From contig NZ_JAATJJ010000001.1 in the NCBI RefSeq assembly GCF_011927795.1, positions 2,233,062-2,297,061 on the forward strand: a DNA stretch of 64,000 nt. The letters are read 5' to 3'. A model generated the notes under the pieces. That model worked only from the letters and a program-made list of their open reading frames with translations. It searched no databases and was not told the origin of the DNA. Positions 54,416 to 63,084 of this stretch are shown here, in pieces. The DNA comes from Saonia flava (lineage in GTDB: Bacteria; Bacteroidota; Bacteroidia; Flavobacteriales; Flavobacteriaceae). The first letter of the stretch is position 1. Each line of letters opens with the position of its first letter. The position numbers and the translations under genes were made by a program.

Positions 54416-55201
54416 ATGGAGAATTATCTAAAATTTTTACAAAAAGGGGCGCTAGCTATACTTACTTTTTTATTTGTTTTTTCGTGTAAATCCAATAAAG
54501 TAGTAATAGATGGAGCTGTTGATGAGAGTATGGTGGCAAAGAATATCATCAAGAACCACTATAGCAATCAACTTAATTATAGGACACTTTCGGGTAGAAT
54601 GAAAATTGATTATTCTGATGGGGTATCTTCACAAGGAGTGAGTGTTAGTTTACGAATGGAAAGGGATAAGGCCATATGGATAAGTGCACCGCTTGGAATG
54701 GTAAAAGCCTACATTACACCAGATAGAGTATCGTTTTATAATAAATTGCAAAACGAATATTTTGATGGAAACTTTAATTATCTAAGTAATCTATTGGGAA
54801 CTGAACTGGATTTTAAGAAAGTAGAAAACCTTTTGCTGGGTCAGGCTATTTTTGATTTAAGACAAGAGAAGTATAATGCCACTGTTAACAATAGTAATTA
54901 TGAGCTTAAGCCAAAAAAAGTTCATGAACTATTTAAGGCACTGTTCCAAATAGAGCCCAAAAATTTTAAAATGGCCACGCAGCAAATTTCCCAACCGTGG
55001 GAGAAAAGATTGCTGGAAATACAGTATAAAAACTATCAAGAAATAGACAAAAGGGTTTTGCCCAATGAAATTGGTATTGTTGCAATACAGGATGAGGAAA
55101 AAACAATGATTGATATAGAATACAGAAATATTGAATTCAACAAACCCATGAATTTTCCTTATAAAATACCAAAAGGTTTTAAGGAAGTGGTTTTAAAGTA
55201 A
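54416..55201 (+). CDS. DUF4292 domain lipoprotein
   Basis: A 261-residue predicted lipoprotein (lipobox LFVFSC, cysteine near residue 24). The mature domain is a half-barrel-like fold reminiscent of LolA/LolB-type lipid carriers: YRTLSGRMKIDYSDG, SVSLRMERDKAIWISAPLGMVKAYITPDRV and VLPNEIGIVAI-type strands. DUF4292 proteins are conserved in Bacteroidota and are suspected to act in lipoprotein or lipid trafficking; this is by fold analogy. It is between the TPR gene and the EnvC-like gene. Confidence 0.87.
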   Translation: MENYLKFLQKGALAILTFLFVFSCKSNKVVIDGAVDESMVAKNIIKNHYSNQLNYRTLSGRMKIDYSDGVSSQGVSVSLRMERDKAIWISAPLGMVKAYITPDRVSFYNKLQNEYFDGNFNYLSNLLGTELDFKKVENLLLGQAIFDLRQEKYNATVNNSNYELKPKKVHELFKALFQIEPKNFKMATQQISQPWEKRLLEIQYKNYQEIDKRVLPNEIGIVAIQDEEKTMIDIEYRNIEFNKPMNFPYKIPKGFKEVVLK

Positions 55202-55202
55202 T

Positions 55203-56429
55203 ATGAGAAATAAAAGGTTTAATTTTATTTATATTGTTTTAATTACATTATTTGTTTGTGCTCCTTTAATGGCCCAAACCAATGAGCAAAAAGCACTTGA
55301 AGCAAAAAGGGCACAGCTTCAAAATGAAATAAAAGAAATAAACCGCCTTCTTTTTGCCGAAAAAAAAGAAAAGGGCAATGTGTTGGATCAAATGGATGCT
55401 TTGGACCAAAAAATAAATGTGAGCCAACAACTTATCAGGGTTACCAATCAGCAATCCAATTTATTGAACCGACAAATAAATACCAACATACGTAGCATAT
55501 CTAAATTAAGGGAAGATTTAAAAACCTTAAAAGAGGAATATGCCAATATGATTCAAAAATCATATCAAAATAAGTCCCAACAAAGTAGATTAATGTTCTT
55601 GCTGTCTTCTGAGAATTTTTTCCAGGCGTTTAAGCGCTTTCAATATATGAAACAGTATACGGAATATAGAAAAGAACAAGGAGAGCAAATTGTGACAAAG
55701 ACGGATGAGCTTGCCAATTTGAACAAGGGACTTACGGAGCAAAGAAAACAAAAGGATGTATTGGTGGCGGAAAATATAAAAATAAAGAATCAACTTTCTG
55801 TTGAAATGAACAACCAGAAAGAGTTGTTAAGATCTATTAGGAGTAATGAAAGCAAATATGCTTCGGCAATTCAGAAGAAAACAACTGAAGCCCGTAAAAT
55901 AGACCAACAAATTGAGCGATTGATTCGTAGTGCCATTGTAGCGTCCAACAGGGAATCTGGAAATACTTCTAACAGTAGTACTTTTGCCCTTACTCCTGAG
56001 GCGACCCTTATTGCCAACAATTTTACCGCCAATAAGGGCAAACTTATTTGGCCAGTAGAAAAGGGAATTAAAAGCAAGGGTTTTGGCGTATATAGTGATG
56101 CTGTTTACCCCGGAATAAAGCATCAGAACAACGGAGTTATTATAGCCACGGACAAGGGCACTAGGGCACGTGCCGTTTTTGAAGGCGAGGTCATTGCCGT
56201 TTTGGCTGTCCCAGGGGGCAGTAAAGGAGTGCAAATAAAACACGGAAATTTTATAAGTACATATTATAATTTATCCAATTTGTATGTGAAAAAGGGGGAT
56301 AAAGTAGTGGTAAAGCAGGAATTAGGGGAAATAAATACCAATCGGTCTAATGGACAGACCCAATTAAAGTTCTATTTGTATAAAAATACAACAAAACTAA
56401 ATCCAGAAGACTGGATCTATCAGTTATAA
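55203..56429 (+). CDS. EnvC-like murein hydrolase activator with a degenerate LytM domain
   Basis: A 408-residue exported protein with a signal peptide ending near PLMAQ (residue 25). A long coiled coil (about 27-245, split by a hinge around 150) is followed by a C-terminal LytM/M23 domain (about 290-405). In that domain the zinc ligands are lost: the HxxxD position reads HQNNG and the HxH position reads QLKFY. This is the hallmark of EnvC-type activators, which switch on amidases at the septum and do not cut peptidoglycan themselves. The last of the TPR-DUF4292-EnvC operon; its stop is 2 bp from the convergent thioesterase stop. Confidence 0.92.
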   Translation: MRNKRFNFIYIVLITLFVCAPLMAQTNEQKALEAKRAQLQNEIKEINRLLFAEKKEKGNVLDQMDALDQKINVSQQLIRVTNQQSNLLNRQINTNIRSISKLREDLKTLKEEYANMIQKSYQNKSQQSRLMFLLSSENFFQAFKRFQYMKQYTEYRKEQGEQIVTKTDELANLNKGLTEQRKQKDVLVAENIKIKNQLSVEMNNQKELLRSIRSNESKYASAIQKKTTEARKIDQQIERLIRSAIVASNRESGNTSNSSTFALTPEATLIANNFTANKGKLIWPVEKGIKSKGFGVYSDAVYPGIKHQNNGVIIATDKGTRARAVFEGEVIAVLAVPGGSKGVQIKHGNFISTYYNLSNLYVKKGDKVVVKQELGEINTNRSNGQTQLKFYLYKNTTKLNPEDWIYQL

Positions 56430-56431
56430 CC

Positions 56432-56941
56432 TTACCCAACAAACAGAGCCTTAAGCTCTGTCGCGTCATCAGGCTTCATTTTTCCTGCCAAGACTAGACT
56501 TAGTTGTTTTCTTCGCAAAGCCCCCGCAAATCGCTCCTTTTCGAGCTCAGTTTCAGGATGTATGGCAGGTACTTTTGTCGGTTTCCCTGCATCATCAACA
56601 GCAACAAAGGTATATATGGCTTCATTTGCCTTAAGACGGCTCCCATCCACATTCTCCATCCATACATCTATATAGACTTCCATCGATGTTGTAAAAGCTC
56701 TTGATACCTTGGCTTCCACGGTAACAACGCTTCCCAGGGGAACAGCAATATTAAAGGCAACATGGTTAACGGAGGCGGTTACGGTGATACATTTGCTATG
56801 GCGACCGGCCGCAATACTTGCCGCTCTGTCCATTCTTGCCAATAATTCTCCCCCGAACAGATTGTTCAAGGAATTGGTCTCACTTGGGAGCACCATGTCG
56901 GTCATTGTGGTTATGGATTCGCTGGGCGTTTTGGACTGCAT
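56432..56941 (-). CDS. Acyl-CoA thioesterase (hotdog fold, YciA/BACH-like)
   Basis: Hydrolyses acyl-CoA to free acid and CoA. The 169-residue product has the hotdog thioesterase layout: VLPSETNSLNNLFGGELLARMDRAASIAA (N in the N-x-x-N-x-x-FGG/GG motif), TASVNHVAF, and a C-terminal helical tail (RFAGALRRKQL). I place the start at the ATG at 56941; a TTG five codons earlier falls inside the -7 motif TATCTTTG and would not be transcribed. Convergent with the EnvC-like gene by 2 bp. Confidence 0.92.
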   Translation of the reverse strand: MQSKTPSESITTMTDMVLPSETNSLNNLFGGELLARMDRAASIAAGRHSKCITVTASVNHVAFNIAVPLGSVVTVEAKVSRAFTTSMEVYIDVWMENVDGSRLKANEAIYTFVAVDDAGKPTKVPAIHPETELEKERFAGALRRKQLSLVLAGKMKPDDATELKALFVG

Positions 56942-56953
56942 ATCTTTTTTTGG

Positions 56954-56961
56954 CAAAGATA
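56954..56961 (-). promoter_or_regulatory. -7 promoter element of the thioesterase gene
   Basis: TATCTTTG on the minus strand matches the consensus. The gap to the chosen ATG is 12 nt, giving a leader of only a few nucleotides. Confidence 0.55.
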
Positions 56962-56990
56962 GGCACTTACTTAAAATAATAAAGCGAATA

Positions 56991-57974
56991 TTATTTTACG
57001 GATAGCATCCATGCTTCGCTGGACTCCGTTCTCTTAATTTTTCTCAGAAACTGCAAGGCTTCCTTGGCATCTGTAAAACTATCGTAACTTATTTGGTGCA
57101 ATCCATAGGCATTGGTGCCAATATAGGTAGCGTTATAACCTCTGTCCCTCAGTTCCTGTACTTTTTTCTCGGCGTTTGTTTCAATTCTGAAGGCACCGGC
57201 CACGATGTGATGTATTTTCTGGCCTTTTGATGGAGTGGGGGCAACTTTGTCCGTGCCCTTAGTTTTTGCATTAATGGTCAAAGGGGGTAATTCCAAGGGT
57301 TTGGAATTAAAGAATGTTGCTTCTTGAATGCTTCTAAAAACCTCTTCGTTAGCTTCTTGCCTTACTACTTCTTGATTTCCTATATTATTCTTATAAAACT
57401 GAAAACCAGTAAAACCAGTGGATAGCGCCAATAGAACAACCGCTGCATATTTTAAATAGGGTCTAAAAGAATGGTTTTCAGTCACCTCTTGTCTACTTTC
57501 CGGAGTAATGATAAATGGAATTTTTTCTTCTAATTCAACAACTTCCTCTTTTAAGACCTCTCTTGTAATTGGAGCAGATACAAAAGAATTTAACCCATAG
57601 GAAGAAGTTAGATAATTGACCAACTGCGTAGGTTGAAACTGGATTTTCCCCTCATCATTTAGCCACATATCTCCTATATTGGGTAGCATAAGTCTTTCCC
57701 CGTTCTTTAGTTGTTTTTTCCATTCCCCTACAGAATTTTCTACATGGATGAGCATTTCTTCATAAGAAGTTTTCTCTACATCGGCCATATAAGAAACCAA
57801 AAGTCCGTCATTGGATGATACCTGTTCGTTAAACGAAAGGACTTTGCTAGGGGGGTAAAATGAATTTGTATGCTCTAGGATATAGGCAGATTTAATTTGA
57901 GTAAGGAACGCACCAAGTTTTGGTACTGCTACACAATTATATCGATACAATAAATCAGCTATATATTTTTCCAT
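56991..57974 (-). CDS. HU-CCDC81 and SPOR domain membrane protein
   Basis: A 327-residue protein. Two HU-like (CCDC81-type) domains occupy about 1-60 (IADLLYRYNCVAVPKLGAFLT) and 65-140 (LPNIGDMWLNDEGKIQFQP). One membrane helix lies near 172-190 (YLKYAAVVLLALSTGFTGFQF), and a C-terminal SPOR domain (about 250-327, HHIVAGAFRIETNAEKKVQELRDRG split) is periplasmic and should bind denuded septal peptidoglycan. The layout places an HU-like cytoplasmic part and a septum-binding part on either side of the inner membrane, suggesting a link between cytoplasm and division site. Function has not been shown to my knowledge. Confidence 0.87.
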   Translation of the reverse strand: MEKYIADLLYRYNCVAVPKLGAFLTQIKSAYILEHTNSFYPPSKVLSFNEQVSSNDGLLVSYMADVEKTSYEEMLIHVENSVGEWKKQLKNGERLMLPNIGDMWLNDEGKIQFQPTQLVNYLTSSYGLNSFVSAPITREVLKEEVVELEEKIPFIITPESRQEVTENHSFRPYLKYAAVVLLALSTGFTGFQFYKNNIGNQEVVRQEANEEVFRSIQEATFFNSKPLELPPLTINAKTKGTDKVAPTPSKGQKIHHIVAGAFRIETNAEKKVQELRDRGYNATYIGTNAYGLHQISYDSFTDAKEALQFLRKIKRTESSEAWMLSVK

Positions 57975-58085
57975 AGGTTCTAGAACAAATATTGAAAAAA
58001 AACTGAACGAATAAAATAAGCGGCATAACTTTTTATTAACATTCTAATTTGTGTATTTTGCCACCCTTACAATATTGTTTTTTAA

Positions 58086-59189
58086 ATGACTAAAGATGAA
58101 TTAATTGCGGCCTTAAGGCTTCAGAACATACCCAATATTGGGGATGTTACCGCTAAAAAGCTGATTTCACATTGTGGCAGTCCAATAGCAGTTTTTGATG
58201 ACAAACCGCAAAACTTATTAAAAATTAATGGTATAGGGACTAATACCCTAAAGGGTCTTTTTGATGCGGAACATATGGAGGCTGCCGAGAATGAATATCA
58301 ATATATTCAGGATAATGAAGTGTCATACAATTACTTTATGGATGCTGATTATCCTGATTATCTAAAGCATTGTATTGATGGGCCTATTTTGGTTTTTAGT
58401 AAGGGAAATATAGATTTAGCCAACCGAAAAATCATAAGTGTGGTTGGTACTAGGAACATTACAAGTTATGGCACTGCTTTTTGTGAAAGATTAATAGAGG
58501 ATTTGGCACCTCTGAACCCCATTATTGTCAGTGGTTTTGCCTATGGAGTGGATATATGCATACAGCGGGCGGCTATTAAGTATAATCTACAAACTATAGG
58601 TTGTTTGGCACATGGACTAAACCAAATATACCCAAAGGTACATTCCAAGTATGTACCACAGGTGCATAAAAATGGAGGTTTTATGACGGAATTTTGGAGC
58701 AATACCAACCCAGAACGGGAAAATTTTTTAAAACGAAATAGAATTATTGCCGGCATGACAGAGGCCACTATAGTCGTAGAATCGGCCGAAAAAGGAGGAA
58801 GCTTGGTAACAGCTGATATTGCGAATAGTTATGATAGGGAAGTTTTTGCTGTTCCGGGACGGGCAGGAGATAAGTATAGTACGGGTTGTAATAATCTTAT
58901 AAAGCAACAAAAGGCACATGTATTGACATCCGCAGCTGACTTAATCTATTTGTTGAACTGGGATGTGGAAAACATGGAAAACACAACGATTCAAAAGCAA
59001 TTGTTTGTGGAATTGAATGAAGAAGAAGGAATCATATACGATTTATTGCAAAAAAAAGGAAAGCAAATGTTAGATGCAATTGCATTGGAATGCAAGATTC
59101 CTGTTTATAAAGCATCCTCTACACTTTTAAACATGGAAATGAAAGGGGTGATACGCCCTTTACCTGGAAAATTGTTTGAAGCTATTTAG
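58086..59189 (+). CDS. dprA: DNA-processing protein DprA/Smf
   Basis: A 367-residue protein that loads RecA onto incoming single-stranded DNA during natural transformation. N-terminal HhH-like segment (IPNIGDVTAKKLISH), Rossmann core with VVGTRNITSYG, the SGFAYGVDICIQRAA motif, AHGLNQIYPKVH, the FLKRNRIIAGM and ESAEKGGSLVTADIA segments, and a C-terminal winged-helix domain (DLLQKKGKQMLDAIALECK). All are intact. Its presence fits a lineage capable of taking up DNA, relevant to the purD scar. Confidence 0.95.
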   Translation: MTKDELIAALRLQNIPNIGDVTAKKLISHCGSPIAVFDDKPQNLLKINGIGTNTLKGLFDAEHMEAAENEYQYIQDNEVSYNYFMDADYPDYLKHCIDGPILVFSKGNIDLANRKIISVVGTRNITSYGTAFCERLIEDLAPLNPIIVSGFAYGVDICIQRAAIKYNLQTIGCLAHGLNQIYPKVHSKYVPQVHKNGGFMTEFWSNTNPERENFLKRNRIIAGMTEATIVVESAEKGGSLVTADIANSYDREVFAVPGRAGDKYSTGCNNLIKQQKAHVLTSAADLIYLLNWDVENMENTTIQKQLFVELNEEEGIIYDLLQKKGKQMLDAIALECKIPVYKASSTLLNMEMKGVIRPLPGKLFEAI

Positions 59190-59216
59190 TTTTTCACCTT
59201 ATAATGTCTAATGTTA

Positions 59217-60185
59217 TTAGTATCCCACCTTACTTCTAACCCTTTCCAGCACTTCATTGGCTACTTTTTTGGCCTTTTCTGCGCCAAGAGCCAAAGCTTC
59301 ATCCACTTCGTTTAAGTTGTTCATATAATAATCAAACTTATCGCGAGCATCGCCAAACTTGGTGGAAATGACTTCGTACAATGCTTGTTTGGCATGTCCA
59401 TATCCATAATTTCCTGCCAAGTAGTTGGCACTCATTTCTTCTATTTCCTCTTGTGAAGCTAAAATTTTATACAAGGCAAAGACATTGTCATGGGTTGGGT
59501 CTTTTGGGTCTTCCATGGGTGTACTATCGGTTTGGATGCCCATAATCTGTTTTCGTAGTTTTTTATCGGTTTGGAAAATATCTATAATATTTCCTTGGCT
59601 TTTACTCATTTTACCACCATCAGTACCTGGAATGTACATGGTTTCTTCTTGCACCTTGGCTTCCGGCAACACAAAAGTCTCCCCAAGTTGTGCATGAAAA
59701 CGGGAAGCTACGTCCCTTGTCATTTCCAAATGCTGTAACTGGTCTTTTCCCACAGGCACAATATTGGCATCATACAACAAAATATCGGCCGCCATAAGCA
59801 TGGGGTAGGTAAATAAACCGGCATTTACGTCCTCCAACCTATCCGCTTTATCTTTAAAAGAATGAGCAAGTGTTAATCTTTGATATGGAAAAAAACAACT
59901 TAAATACCAGGAAAGTTCCGTTACCTGGGGCACATCACTTTGTCTATAAAAAACAGATTTTTCAATATCAAGTCCAAAAGCCAACCATGTTGCAGCTGTG
60001 GCGTAGGTGTTGTTGCGCAAAGTTGTACCATCCTTTATCTGTGTAAGCGAGTGCATATCGGCGATAAAAAGAAAGGCTTCGTTATCTGGGTTTTCCGCCA
60101 TTTGTATAGCTGGTAATATTGCTCCCAATATATTTCCTAGGTGTGGGGTTCCTGTACTTTGTACTCCTGTTAAGATTCTTGCCAT
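59217..60185 (-). CDS. trpS: Tryptophan--tRNA ligase
   Basis: A 322-residue class I synthetase that charges tRNA-Trp. The HIGH-equivalent is TPHLGNILGA (about 13-22), and the KMSKS loop is GGKMSKSQGN (about 190-199). Other conserved segments are FIADMHSLTQ, YPMLMAADILLYDA and VPVGKDQLQHLEMTRDVA. Complete, single gene, convergent with dprA with a 27-bp gap, and divergent from plsC with back-to-back promoters. Confidence 0.98.
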   Translation of the reverse strand: MARILTGVQSTGTPHLGNILGAILPAIQMAENPDNEAFLFIADMHSLTQIKDGTTLRNNTYATAATWLAFGLDIEKSVFYRQSDVPQVTELSWYLSCFFPYQRLTLAHSFKDKADRLEDVNAGLFTYPMLMAADILLYDANIVPVGKDQLQHLEMTRDVASRFHAQLGETFVLPEAKVQEETMYIPGTDGGKMSKSQGNIIDIFQTDKKLRKQIMGIQTDSTPMEDPKDPTHDNVFALYKILASQEEIEEMSANYLAGNYGYGHAKQALYEVISTKFGDARDKFDYYMNNLNEVDEALALGAEKAKKVANEVLERVRSKVGY

Positions 60186-60208
60186 TTATAATTTAGATGA
60201 AAGTGGGA

Positions 60209-60216
60209 CAAAGGTA
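60209..60216 (-). promoter_or_regulatory. -7 promoter element of trpS
   Basis: TACCTTTG on the minus strand fits TAnnTTTG and lies 23 nt upstream of the trpS ATG. It is back to back with the plsC promoter 31 bp away. Confidence 0.5.
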
Positions 60217-60247
60217 AAAGAAATCGTAAAAAACCTTTTGAAATTCT

Positions 60248-60255
60248 TACTTTTG
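60248..60255 (+). promoter_or_regulatory. -7 promoter element of plsC
   Basis: TACTTTTG fits TAnnTTTG and ends 5 nt before the plsC ATG at 60261, so the mRNA would be leaderless or nearly so. Confidence 0.55.
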
Positions 60256-60260
60256 ATGAA

Positions 60261-61007
60261 ATGCGAACCTTTTTTAGGCATATAGGACATATTTTCTACC
60301 GCATTTGGTTCTATATTTTGGTGGCTATTCCTATTTTTTTGTTTTTTCCTTTACTTTTTGTTTTTTCCATTTCGGAAAAGACCTATCCCCAATTTTTCTG
60401 GCTTGCAAGGAACATCTGGGCCAATTTTATACTGTATGGTATGGGGTGCTTTCCTAGAATTGGATGGGAACAGAAAATGGAAGAGGGGAAAAGTTATATG
60501 TTGGTCGCCAACCATACCAGTATGTTGGATATTATGTTAATGCTTAAAATTAGTAAAACCCCTTTTGTGTTTATTGGCAAGAAGGAATTGGTGAAAATTC
60601 CAGTGTTTGGATTTTTCTATAAACGTGTCTGTATTATGGTGGATAGAGATAGTAGCAGGAGCAGGGTTGGAGTATATAGAAGAGCGCAAAAAAGATTGAA
60701 TGAAGGCTCTAGTATTTGTATTTTTCCAGAAGGAGGGGTGCCAGATGAAAAACTTGTTTTGGATGAATTTAAGGATGGTGCATTTAGAATGGCAATTGCA
60801 CATAAAATCCCTATTGTACCCATGACTTTTTATGATAATAAAAACCGGTTTTCATTTACTTTTTTCAGTGGAAAACCTGGTCCGTTACGTGTTAAAGTCC
60901 ATCCATTTTTTGAAACAGGTATGCTGGATGAAGATGATAAATACAATCTAAAGGTAGAAGTAAGGGAAACTATTTATAATGAATTGATGGCAGATATAAA
61001 AAAATAA
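60261..61007 (+). CDS. plsC: 1-acyl-sn-glycerol-3-phosphate acyltransferase
   Basis: A 248-residue membrane acyltransferase making phosphatidic acid from lysophosphatidate. An N-terminal helix (about 10-40) anchors it. Catalytic motif I is NHTSMLD (H and D four residues apart, about 77-83), motif II includes FIGKKEL, motif III FPEGGVPDE (about 152-160) and motif IV KIPIVPMTF. All are intact. Divergent from trpS; ends at a perfect hairpin shared with the convergent outer-membrane protein gene. Confidence 0.94.
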   Translation: MRTFFRHIGHIFYRIWFYILVAIPIFLFFPLLFVFSISEKTYPQFFWLARNIWANFILYGMGCFPRIGWEQKMEEGKSYMLVANHTSMLDIMLMLKISKTPFVFIGKKELVKIPVFGFFYKRVCIMVDRDSSRSRVGVYRRAQKRLNEGSSICIFPEGGVPDEKLVLDEFKDGAFRMAIAHKIPIVPMTFYDNKNRFSFTFFSGKPGPLRVKVHPFFETGMLDEDDKYNLKVEVRETIYNELMADIKK

Positions 61008-61059
61008 GCGCCCCACAAGTGTGGGGCGCTTAAAAGCATCACTGTATAGTCACAGTGAT
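61005..61059. terminator. Double hairpin between plsC and the outer-membrane protein gene
   Basis: Stem 1 has perfect 12-bp arms (61005-61016, 61021-61032, GC-rich core GCGCCCCAC) with a 4-nt loop. Stem 2 has perfect 8-bp arms (61038-61045, 61052-61059, ATCACTGT). It separates convergent genes. On the minus strand stem 1 is preceded by TTTTAA, and on the plus strand no long T run follows, so efficiency is uncertain. Confidence 0.7.
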
Positions 61060-61077
61060 TACCTAACCAACATCTTT

Positions 61078-62511
61078 CTAAAACTTAAATTTTATTCCAC
61101 TATACACACCTATGGAATAGGGTTGAAAACTCCCTGAAGCTTCTGAAAAGGTATTCAGATGATATTTAAACATGGGTTCCACATTAAGCTGTGTCTTTGG
61201 TGTTATTTTGTAATTGATTCCAAAACCAATATTGGTACTAAAGTTTATGGGGTTTATATTGTTGGCCTCACCCATTTCGGTGGATAGCCCATCGGATTCC
61301 AATACTATATTGTTGTCCATAAGAAACATAGAGCTAACTCCTCCAATTAAATTTACCCCCAACTTCTTATCAACTAGTGCATAGTTCAATTCTAAGGGCA
61401 TTTCTAAATATCCAAATTGTTGTAACATGTTGCCGTTCAAAGCGGGAGCAGATGCAGAAGTTTCATTGTCCACAAAAGACTTAGGCTTTAAACTACTCTC
61501 TACCACAATACTTCTGGAACTTTTGGAATAGTTGATATTGTCTATGTCCGCTGTACCGTTCAACGTTGATGAAAAGGCAATATCATTGGTATTGTATCCA
61601 TAATCTGCACGATGTATTCCAGAACGGATACTTAATTTTTTGCTAATATCATAAGAGACATTAATACCAAAGCTTAAGTTTACATCACCAGATTTGGAAT
61701 TGGAAGCAAAATCCGAGTCAATAGGAGAACCATTGCCAATACTATTGTAATATACTGGGGCAATGCTTGGGCCAATAGACCATCTTTTAGAATTGTTTTC
61801 CACGATTGCCTCTTCGGCGTTATTTTCTTTTATCTCATCAAGAAGTGATTTTTTAGATGATTTTTCTAGAAGATCTTCTTTTTTCTCTTCCCTTTGAGCA
61901 ACCGTATTTTCCTCATCTTTTATAAGAACTGTATTGACAGTGTTTCTCTTTTCATTACTGGAATCCGCAAGATTGTCCGCATTCACAACGACTTCTTTAT
62001 CAACAACAGACGAAAAATTATAACTATCGGTATTTTCTTGCGAAGCCATTCCGTCAGATTCTTCCCTAGAACTATTTGCCAAGTCGGGTTGACTATTTTT
62101 TTCGGTCTGTTTTTTAGGAATATTTATCGAATTATTATCACTGGAGCCACTATTTTTATCGCTGGAATTGACGTCATCGTTAGTAACCACTGCACTCTCA
62201 TTCTCCGTAATTGGCACAATCAAATCTTTATTCGAATTTGGTTTCTCTTTGTTGACTGGAATTGTTGTATTTTCAATATCAGTTGTGATGGGGTTTGTGG
62301 TATTATCGTCTTTAAAAGGGTTGATTATATAAAATAAAATGGCCAATAGCGCGGCTATGCCTCCAAGTCTCCACCATATGGGGATAACTTTTCGGTCTTT
62401 TTTCATATTGTCCAAGGAAACTTCGATAGATCTCCAGACTTTCTCATCTGGAATCTTTTCAAAGTCTTTAAACTTTTCTTGAAACAAATTGTCCAAATTC
62501 TTTTTGCTCAT
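61078..62511 (-). CDS. Envelope-spanning protein: anti-sigma-like N terminus, membrane helix, linker and outer-membrane beta-barrel
   Basis: A 477-residue protein of unusual build. Residues 1-45 are charged, helical and lack a signal peptide (LFQEKFKDFEKIPDEKVWRSIEV), like the cytoplasmic arm of anti-sigma factors. A single membrane helix lies at about 47-65 (WWRLGGIAALLAILFYII). A ~170-residue low-complexity linker, rich in N, S, D, E and K, follows to about 240. The C-terminal ~235 residues are amphipathic beta-strands (SIGPSIAPVYY, SYDISKKLSIRSGI, LNVEPMFKYHL) ending in a terminal phenylalanine (SGIKFKF), the pattern of an outer-membrane barrel. Its gene follows the ECF sigma gene by 12 bp, so it may control that sigma factor directly. 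Confidence 0.8.
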   Translation of the reverse strand: MSKKNLDNLFQEKFKDFEKIPDEKVWRSIEVSLDNMKKDRKVIPIWWRLGGIAALLAILFYIINPFKDDNTTNPITTDIENTTIPVNKEKPNSNKDLIVPITENESAVVTNDDVNSSDKNSGSSDNNSINIPKKQTEKNSQPDLANSSREESDGMASQENTDSYNFSSVVDKEVVVNADNLADSSNEKRNTVNTVLIKDEENTVAQREEKKEDLLEKSSKKSLLDEIKENNAEEAIVENNSKRWSIGPSIAPVYYNSIGNGSPIDSDFASNSKSGDVNLSFGINVSYDISKKLSIRSGIHRADYGYNTNDIAFSSTLNGTADIDNINYSKSSRSIVVESSLKPKSFVDNETSASAPALNGNMLQQFGYLEMPLELNYALVDKKLGVNLIGGVSSMFLMDNNIVLESDGLSTEMGEANNINPINFSTNIGFGINYKITPKTQLNVEPMFKYHLNTFSEASGSFQPYSIGVYSGIKFKF

Positions 62512-62523
62512 TTCTCTGATGCG

Positions 62524-63084
62524 TTAGGCAATGTTTATGCTTTCTTTTTCGATTTTTTCTTTTAATATCATCCTTGCTCTTGCAAGATTGGATTTTGATG
62601 TGCCTGTGGACGTTCCTAAGAGTTCGCTTATTTCCTTATGGGAAAATCCGTCCAGGACATAAAGGTTAAAGGTTGTTCTGTATTTGTTTGGCAGTTCCTG
62701 TATATAACCAAGAAGTGTTGCTAGACTAATATCTACATAACCACTTTCAACAGTAGTTTCTTCCTCATAATTTTCTGAAACTACATTTAAATGTTCTTCT
62801 TTTCTATATTTCTGTAAAACCGTATTTACAGTAATTCTTTTTATCCACCCTTCAAAAGAGCCTTTTTGGGAGTATTGGTCTATTTTGTTGAAAATGGTCA
62901 AGAAACTATCATGCAGGTTGTCTTCAGCCTCGGTCTTATTTCGAGAATATTTTAGGCATACACCGAACAGTATACTAGCATATTTGCGGTATAGCTGTTC
63001 TTGGGCTTTTCTATTTCCCTTCTTACAATCGTGTATGAGCCTATCTAAACTCAAAATATTGGTTAGGTATTTAGTTTTTAGCAC
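62524..63084 (-). CDS. ECF-type sigma-70 family RNA polymerase sigma factor (second)
   Basis: A 186-residue ECF sigma with region 2 (KGNRKAQEQLYRKYASILFGVCLKYSRNKTEAEDNLHDSFLTIF in pieces) and region 4 (GFSHKEISELLGTSTGTSKSNLARARMILKEKI), joined by an acidic linker. It starts at a GTG immediately after the lipoprotein stop (TAAGTG). It lies in a three-gene operon: lipoprotein, sigma, barrel protein. The C-terminal SxG-type recognition helix is of the group common next to barrel-type anti-sigma proteins in Bacteroidota. Confidence 0.95.
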   Translation of the reverse strand: MLKTKYLTNILSLDRLIHDCKKGNRKAQEQLYRKYASILFGVCLKYSRNKTEAEDNLHDSFLTIFNKIDQYSQKGSFEGWIKRITVNTVLQKYRKEEHLNVVSENYEEETTVESGYVDISLATLLGYIQELPNKYRTTFNLYVLDGFSHKEISELLGTSTGTSKSNLARARMILKEKIEKESINIA

